Below are positions 6,920-10,422 of a stretch of DNA of 10,422 bases, piece after piece (position 1 is the stretch's first letter; the number at the start of each line of letters is the position of its first letter). The stretch is from Desulfonatronaceae bacterium UBA663 (lineage in GTDB: Bacteria; Desulfobacterota; Desulfovibrionia; Desulfovibrionales; Desulfonatronaceae), in assembly GCA_002299865.1 (NCBI GenBank), contig DBNV01000112.1, forward strand, positions 16,827-27,248, given 5' to 3'. The notes below the pieces were generated by a model. The model was not told the DNA's origin and did no database searches. It worked only from the letters and a program-made list of their open reading frames with translations. The translations under genes were made by a program, and so were the position numbers.

Positions 6920-7405
6920 TTATTTGCGGGATTTGCTCCGTGCCGGGGGATGATCGTCGTAGTCATGCCCCGGGGAAAAATGCACCAGGGAGAACCGCTT
7001 CTCCCAATGACGCACGGCCTGATACACGGCCCCGCGCTGTTGTCCCACGTCCAGGAAAACCAGGGCCGTAGCGGGGTAGGCGTTCCAGAAATGCTCTCCC
7101 CACGTGTCCAGGGCTCTGTCCGGCGACATGTCCATGGCTCGGGCCAAACAAAACACGTCCAGCCACCACGTATTCCAACCCAGCTTGGTCATCCTGGTGG
7201 CGAGCAGCGGCATCCATTGCTCCGGACTTGCCGGATCGCATACGCTCCAATCCAACCCCCAGCGGATTACGCCTTGATCGTCGTGCCGGATGTGCACGGC
7301 GGCCTCGCCGGGCGCGGACAGGGGTTGCTTACTGCGCAGCACCCGCACCTGTCTGGCCTCAGGCGGACATTGTTCAAAATTCCTTATGAATCCCAAGCTG
7401 ATCAT
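6920..7405 (-). CDS. Unrecognised small protein between nusB and leuS
   Basis: A 161-residue soluble-looking protein that I do not recognise as a named family. It has no signal peptide or membrane segment. It is rich in Trp (WGLDWSVC, LGWNTWWLDVF, WGEHFWNAY) and His, with ALVFLDVGQQRGAVYQAVRHWEKRF and a HFSPGHDYDDHPP segment near a basic C-terminus (ARSKSRK). The chosen ATG at 7405 overlaps the end of nusB by 32 bp. A longer reading from a TTG at 7447 is possible but has no Shine-Dalgarno and lies deeper inside nusB. The strong aromatic pattern, operon position and overlap suggest a real translated gene, probably coupled to nusB. Context hints at a role tied to translation or growth, but that is only a guess. 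Confidence 0.72.
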   Translation of the reverse strand: MISLGFIRNFEQCPPEARQVRVLRSKQPLSAPGEAAVHIRHDDQGVIRWGLDWSVCDPASPEQWMPLLATRMTKLGWNTWWLDVFCLARAMDMSPDRALDTWGEHFWNAYPATALVFLDVGQQRGAVYQAVRHWEKRFSLVHFSPGHDYDDHPPARSKSRK

Positions 7406-7928
7406 GATCCACCGCCTTGGCCACGGCGTCCAGGATGCCGTTGACAAAGGGAAAGGATTGTTCGTCCCCGAATTCCTTGCTCAGTTCCACGGCCTCGTTG
7501 ATGCTCACGCGCAGGGGGATGTCCGGCTCGTGCAGCATCTCGTAGACGGCCAAACGCAGGATGCTCAACTCGATCTTGGCGATGCGTTCGATCCGCCAGT
7601 GCTTGGAAAAACGCCGGATGAGGCCGTCGAGTTCATCCAACCAAAGATACACGCCCATGGCCAGCCGGGCGGCAAACTCGCGGTCCTCGGCCCGCCTGTC
7701 GCCCTTTTGGTCCGCTCTCCCACCCGGGTCGGTTTCGTCGGTGGAGCCGGCTTCCAGCCGGCTTATGCTCCGGCAAGATGCCGGAGCCACATCGGGTCCG
7801 TCCTCGGGCAGCTCAAAGAACGCTCGCCGCACGTCCTCCTTGTCCGCAAACTCGCGGAAATTCATGGCGTACACGAACTGAAAGGCCCGTTTGCGGGCTA
7901 ATCTACGACCTATCTTCCGGATATCCAT
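7374..7928 (-). CDS. nusB: Transcription antitermination factor NusB (carries repeat insertion)
   Basis: NusB binds boxA RNA with NusE (ribosomal protein S10) and lets RNA polymerase read through rRNA operons. The helical family signature is present: RRLARKRAFQFVYAMNF at the N-terminus, LDGLIRRFSKHWRIERIAKIELSILRLAVYEML, and VSINEAVELSKEFGDEQSFPFVNGILDAVAKAV. The protein is 184 residues, against about 140-165 for most NusB. Much of the excess is a 50-bp hairpin repeat (7741-7790) translated as residues 47-63 (from V47-A-P-A-S-C to G61-S-T), in the variable loop between early helices, followed by a charged stretch DETDPGGRADQKGDRRAEDRE. The core looks intact, so the gene is probably functional. 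The start overlaps ribH by 19 bp and the end overlaps the next gene by 32 bp, as expected for coupled translation. Confidence 0.95.
   Translation of the reverse strand: MDIRKIGRRLARKRAFQFVYAMNFREFADKEDVRRAFFELPEDGPDVAPASCRSISRLEAGSTDETDPGGRADQKGDRRAEDREFAARLAMGVYLWLDELDGLIRRFSKHWRIERIAKIELSILRLAVYEMLHEPDIPLRVSINEAVELSKEFGDEQSFPFVNGILDAVAKAVDHDQLGIHKEF
7741..7790. repeat. Complete 50-bp GTGG/CCAC double-hairpin repeat (REP/BIME-like) inside nusB
   Basis: Read on the - strand the element is GTGG, an 8-bp hairpin CTCCGGCA-TCT-TGCCGGAG, the spacer CATA, an 8-bp hairpin AGCCGGCT-GGA-AGCCGGCT, then CCAC. Each half is thus a GTGG tetranucleotide followed by a short hairpin, and the halves face each other. 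This is the layout of paired REP sequences (BIMEs) mobilised by RAYT/TnpA-REP transposases, which recognise a GTRG tetranucleotide. Related copies are at 6869-6900 and 10393-10422. No RAYT gene is in the window. Confidence 0.85.
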
Positions 7929-8407
7929 GCGCTTTGCTCGATCTGCTCCAGGACGCGGACCATTTCCAGGGTCGCTGCCGCAGCGTCCGAGCCCCTGTTG
8001 CCGGCTTTGCTGCCCGCCCGCTCCACGGCCTGTTCCAGGGTGTCCGTAGTCAACACCCCAAAGCCCACGGGAATCCCGGAGTCAAGCATGATCTGGGCCA
8101 GCCCCTTGGATACCTCGGCCGCGATATAATCGAAATGCGGAGTGGAACCGCGAATCACAGCGCCCAGGCAGATGATCCCGTGAAACCGCTTGCTTTGGGC
8201 CACGCGCTTGGCGGCCAAAGGCATTTCATACGCCCCGGGCACGCGCACCAGGATCAGGTTCTCCTTGTCCGCGCCGTGACGCACAAGGTAGTCCACAGCC
8301 CCGCCCACCAGGCGATCCACGATGAAGTCGTTGAACCGGCTGGCCACAATGGCGAATTGCAACCCTTCGGCGCCAAGGCGGCCTTCGATGGTCTTCAGAT
8401 GCAGCAT
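7910..8407 (-). CDS. ribH: 6,7-dimethyl-8-ribityllumazine synthase
   Basis: Condenses 5-amino-6-ribitylamino-uracil with 3,4-dihydroxy-2-butanone 4-phosphate to give lumazine, the penultimate step of riboflavin synthesis. At 165 residues it has the normal length. Motifs in order: IVASRFNDFIVDRLV (substrate-binding FN), VPGAYEMPLAAKRVA, CLGAVIRGSTPHFDYIAAE (including the active-site His), VGFGVLTTDTLEQAVERAG, and KAGNRGSDAAAATLEMV. These enzymes usually assemble into pentamers or 60-mer shells. The start ATG is preceded by AAGGAG with 6-bp spacing; this site lies within the last codons of ribBA, whose stop is 3 bp from the ribH start. The downstream end overlaps nusB by 19 bp. Confidence 0.97.
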   Translation of the reverse strand: MLHLKTIEGRLGAEGLQFAIVASRFNDFIVDRLVGGAVDYLVRHGADKENLILVRVPGAYEMPLAAKRVAQSKRFHGIICLGAVIRGSTPHFDYIAAEVSKGLAQIMLDSGIPVGFGVLTTDTLEQAVERAGSKAGNRGSDAAAATLEMVRVLEQIEQSAWISGR

Positions 8408-8410
8408 GCC

Positions 8411-9631
8411 TCACTCCTTGTTGGGTTTCGGATCTATAATATGTCCCATCTTTTCTTTCTTCGTCAGCAGATAGTGCAGATTTTGCTCGCAGGCCTGAAT
8501 CTCCACCGGTACACGGACGACCACCTCCAAGCCGTAGCCCTCCAGCCCGACGATTTTTCTCGGATTGTTCGTCATCAGGCGCATCTGGCTCACACCCAGG
8601 TCCACCAGGATCTGGGCGCCCACGCCGTAATCCCGCAAGTCCGGGGCAAACCCCAGTTCCTCGTTGGCCTCCACGGTGTCCTTGCCCTTGTCCTGCAGGC
8701 AGTAGGCGCGGATCTTGTTGGCCAGGCCGATGCCCCGGCCTTCCTGGCGCATATAGAGAATCACGCCCTGGCCTTCCTCAGCGATGATGCGCATGGCCGT
8801 CTGAAGTTGCGGACCGCAATCGCAACGCAGGGATCCGAATACGTCGCCGGTCAGGCACTGGCTGTGCACCCGCACCAGCACCGGCTCGTCAGGCGTGATC
8901 TCCCCCTTGATCAGGGCCAGATGCACGCCGTTGTCCACCTCGCTCTCGTAGACCACGACCTTGAACTCACCCCCGTGACAGGTGGGCAGGTTGGCCTCGC
9001 CCACCCGGCGCACAGACAGGGAATCGTGGCGCATCCGGTAGCGGATCAGGTCCGCGATGGAAGCGATCTTCATGTTGTGCTTGGCCGCGAAGACCTCCAG
9101 GTCGGGCATCCGGGCCATGTTTCCGTCCTCGCGCATGATCTCGCAGATCACCGCTGCAGGCTTCATCCCCGCCAGACGGGCCAGATCCACGCTGCCCTCG
9201 GTCTGTCCGGCGCGCACCAGGACGCCACCTTTTTTGGCCCGCAACGGAAACACATGGCCGGGCGATACAATGTCCTCGGGCTTGGCGTCGTCGGCCACGG
9301 CCGCGAGAATAGTCGTGGCCCGGTCAAAAGCGGAAATCCCCGTGGACACGCCGACCTTGGCCTCAATGGACACGGTGAAGGCCGTGCCGAAGCGGGACTC
9401 GTTGCGCGAGGACATCATGGGCAGGTCCAGCTTCTCGATCATGTCCGGGGCCATAGCCAGGCAGATCAAGCCTCGTCCGTGGATGGCCATGAAATTGATG
9501 CTCTTCGGGGTTACGCTCTGGGCCGCGATGGTCAGATCCCCCTCGTTTTCCCTGTTCTCGTCATCCACGAGGATGATCATCCGCCCCTGGCGGATGTCCT
9601 CGATGGTCTCTTCAATGGTGCACAATGCCAT
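8411..9631 (-). CDS. ribBA: Bifunctional 3,4-dihydroxy-2-butanone 4-phosphate synthase / GTP cyclohydrolase II
   Basis: A 406-residue fusion providing both entry reactions of riboflavin synthesis. The N-terminal half (about 1-200) is DHBP synthase, using ribulose 5-phosphate; it shows the acidic metal-binding motif VDDENRENEGDL, GRGLICLAM and GHVFPLRAKKGGVLVRAGQTEGSVDLARLAG. The C-terminal half is GTP cyclohydrolase II: VRVHSQCLTGDVFGSLRCDCG holds the zinc ligands C259, C270 and C272, followed by RQEGRGIGLANK, LRDYGVGAQIL and MTNNPRKIVGLEGYGL. Key residues of both domains appear present, so I expect both activities, although some C-terminal domains in such fusions are inactive. The ATG at 9631 has AAGGA with 6-bp spacing and lies 20 bp after ribE. 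It feeds RibH and RibE in the same operon. Confidence 0.97.
   Translation of the reverse strand: MALCTIEETIEDIRQGRMIILVDDENRENEGDLTIAAQSVTPKSINFMAIHGRGLICLAMAPDMIEKLDLPMMSSRNESRFGTAFTVSIEAKVGVSTGISAFDRATTILAAVADDAKPEDIVSPGHVFPLRAKKGGVLVRAGQTEGSVDLARLAGMKPAAVICEIMREDGNMARMPDLEVFAAKHNMKIASIADLIRYRMRHDSLSVRRVGEANLPTCHGGEFKVVVYESEVDNGVHLALIKGEITPDEPVLVRVHSQCLTGDVFGSLRCDCGPQLQTAMRIIAEEGQGVILYMRQEGRGIGLANKIRAYCLQDKGKDTVEANEELGFAPDLRDYGVGAQILVDLGVSQMRLMTNNPRKIVGLEGYGLEVVVRVPVEIQACEQNLHYLLTKKEKMGHIIDPKPNKE
8414..8419 (-). promoter_or_regulatory. Ribosome binding site of ribH within the ribBA 3' end
   Basis: AAGGAG on the - strand, 6 bp before the ribH ATG, directly precedes the last base triplet (stop) of ribBA. 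Ribosomes finishing ribBA would sit on this site, so the two genes are probably translationally coupled. Confidence 0.75.
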
Positions 9632-9651
9632 GTCGTGTCCTTGCCGTCGGG

Positions 9652-10326
9652 TTAAAATCCATGTTCGCGCAAAAACGCCTCGCTGATCCCGCCAAAGGAC
9701 CGGGATTCGGTCCAGGGGGCCAGCATGCGCTGCACGTATTTTCCGATCAGATCCGTCTCCATGTTCACGTCCTCACCCGGCCTCCATGTCGAAATGGTCG
9801 TGTTCCGCCAGGTTTCCGGAATGATGTTCACTTCCAGCCAGCCTTGGCCGCTAGCGGCTTGGCCGCAAGCGTTCACAGTCAGGCTGATGCCGTCCAAGGT
9901 CACGGAGCCCTTGGGGATCACAAGCCGGCTGAATTCAGCGGGGTAGGTGATTCGGAAACGCCGCGACTGTCCTTCCTGCCGACTCTCGTCAACCCTGGCC
10001 AGACAGTCCACATGGCCGCTGACCAAATGTCCACCGAGACGGTCGCCCAGGGCCAGGGCCCGCTCCAGGTTGACCCGTGATCCGGCCTTGAGCCGTCCAA
10101 GGTTGGTCAACCCCATGGTTTCCGCCGAGGCGTAAACGCTAAAACGCTCTGCGGCAAAGGTTTCCACGGTCAGGCAGGTGCCGTTCACAGCGATGCTTTC
10201 ACCGCGCCTAATCCGCTCCATGACGAATTCCGGCGCTATCTCCAAACGGGTCTCCCGCGCCCGGCCTTGGCCATGACCGACAATGGAGAGCACCTTGCCT
10301 GGCCCCTGAATTAATCCGGTAAACAT
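9652..10326 (-). CDS. ribE: Riboflavin synthase (alpha chain type)
   Basis: Dismutates two molecules of 6,7-dimethyl-8-ribityllumazine into riboflavin and the pyrimidine returned to RibH. From the conserved MFTGLIQ start it is 224 residues, with the two-fold lumazine-binding barrel: GESIAVNGTCLTV in the first half, GGHLVSGHVD at the junction, and KGSVTLDGISLTVN in the second half. I chose the ATG at 10326 because the family begins at MFTG. However, the same frame is open upstream to an ATG at 10392, adding 22 residues made of Thr/Leu/Pro repeats. No Shine-Dalgarno directly precedes 10326; a good GGGAGGA lies about 60 bp upstream, and a GGAG in the flanking hairpin repeat lies 4 bp before 10392. 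An internal 15-bp tandem duplication adds about five residues (AASGQ) near residue 160. ribBA follows after 20 bp. Confidence 0.94.
   Translation of the reverse strand: MFTGLIQGPGKVLSIVGHGQGRARETRLEIAPEFVMERIRRGESIAVNGTCLTVETFAAERFSVYASAETMGLTNLGRLKAGSRVNLERALALGDRLGGHLVSGHVDCLARVDESRQEGQSRRFRITYPAEFSRLVIPKGSVTLDGISLTVNACGQAASGQGWLEVNIIPETWRNTTISTWRPGEDVNMETDLIGKYVQRMLAPWTESRSFGGISEAFLREHGF
9844..9873 (-). repeat. 15-bp tandem duplication inside ribE
   Basis: Two adjacent 15-bp units (9844-9858 and 9859-9873) match at 12 of 15 bases. In ribE they encode consecutive xxxGQ pentapeptides (ACGQ then AASGQ) just after LDGISLTVN, where most riboflavin synthases have a short turn. The unit length keeps the reading frame. 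Confidence 0.65.
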
Positions 10327-10383
10327 TAGCGTTAGCGGCGTTAGCGGCGTCAGCAGCGTTAGCGGCGTCAGCAGCGTCAGCGT
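10327..10383 (-). repeat. In-frame 9-bp tandem repeat between ribE Shine-Dalgarno and conserved start
   Basis: 57 bp built from the codon triplets ACG-CTG-CTG and ACG-CCG-CTA, with shortened ACG-CTG and ACG-CTA units at the ends. It directly abuts ATG 10326 on one side and GGGAGGA on the other. All units are multiples of 3 and the frame stays open, reading Thr-Leu-Leu and Thr-Pro-Leu. If one removes all but the final ACG-CTA, GGAGGA sits 6 bp from ATG 10326, an ideal spacing. Confidence 0.9.
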
Positions 10384-10392
10384 TCCTCCCAT

Positions 10393-10422
10393 GTGGCTCC
10401 GGCATCTTGCCGGAGCATAAGC
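10393..10422. repeat. GTGG double-hairpin repeat, cut by the window edge
   Basis: These 30 bases equal the first 30 of the 50-bp element at 7741-7790 (opposite orientation there): GTGG, the CTCCGGCA-TCT-TGCCGGAG hairpin, CATA and the start of the second hairpin. The element probably continues beyond the edge. It lies directly upstream of ribE, touching the upstream in-frame ATG (10390-10392), likely in the gap after the preceding gene (ribD expected). Confidence 0.8.

Noticed and set aside
7778..9655. 625-residue open frame on the + strand, antisense to nusB, ribH and ribBA
   Set aside because: It mirrors well-recognised genes codon by codon, has a His/Gln/Gly-biased composition typical of the antisense frame of high-GC genes, and has no domain signature.
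6869..10422. CRISPR array from the repeated hairpins and tandem repeats
   Set aside because: The hairpin copies are kilobases apart with no regular spacers, and the tandem repeats are directly adjacent with no spacer sequences.
10327..10422. FMN riboswitch before ribE
   Set aside because: No RFN-type conserved blocks are visible; the sequence here is wholly accounted for by the tandem repeat and the hairpin element. A riboswitch could exist upstream, beyond the window.

Overview
The window looks like a chromosomal segment of a Desulfovibrionales-type sulfate reducer (Desulfobacterota). This is inferred from high-GC coding sequence, a riboflavin cluster running into nusB and leuS (the order ribE-ribBA-ribH-nusB-leuS that I recall from Desulfovibrio), and a LytTR regulator next to an AMP-forming acetyl-CoA synthetase. 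I could not run a search, so the assignment is by recognition only.

Left part, + strand: a LytTR-type DNA-binding regulator (196-1059) whose receiver domain has lost its phosphorylation residues. It is followed by a 196-bp gap and acs (1256-3172), which turns acetate into acetyl-CoA. An intrinsic terminator at 3236-3264 separates acs from the convergent leftward genes and probably works in both directions.

Right part, - strand, read from right to left: ribE (riboflavin synthase), ribBA (bifunctional DHBP synthase/GTP cyclohydrolase II), ribH (lumazine synthase), nusB, an unrecognised conserved-looking small protein, leuS, and a PflX-like radical SAM protein. Gaps are short or negative throughout, except for 97 bp before leuS, so this is probably one operon: flavin synthesis followed by transcription antitermination and translation genes. 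RibD, the missing pathway enzyme, is expected just beyond the right edge.

The unusual part is repeat DNA scattered through this housekeeping operon. A 50-bp double-hairpin element with GTGG ends (like a REP/BIME pair) is complete inside the nusB reading frame. It is present as one half between the small gene and leuS, and begins again at the right edge immediately before ribE. Short tandem repeats, all multiples of 3 bp, occur between the apparent ribE Shine-Dalgarno and its conserved start codon, inside ribE, and inside the leuS editing domain. I see no defence system, CRISPR array, integrase, IS element, tRNA or rRNA here. The repeats and the degenerate receiver are the parts worth a second look.
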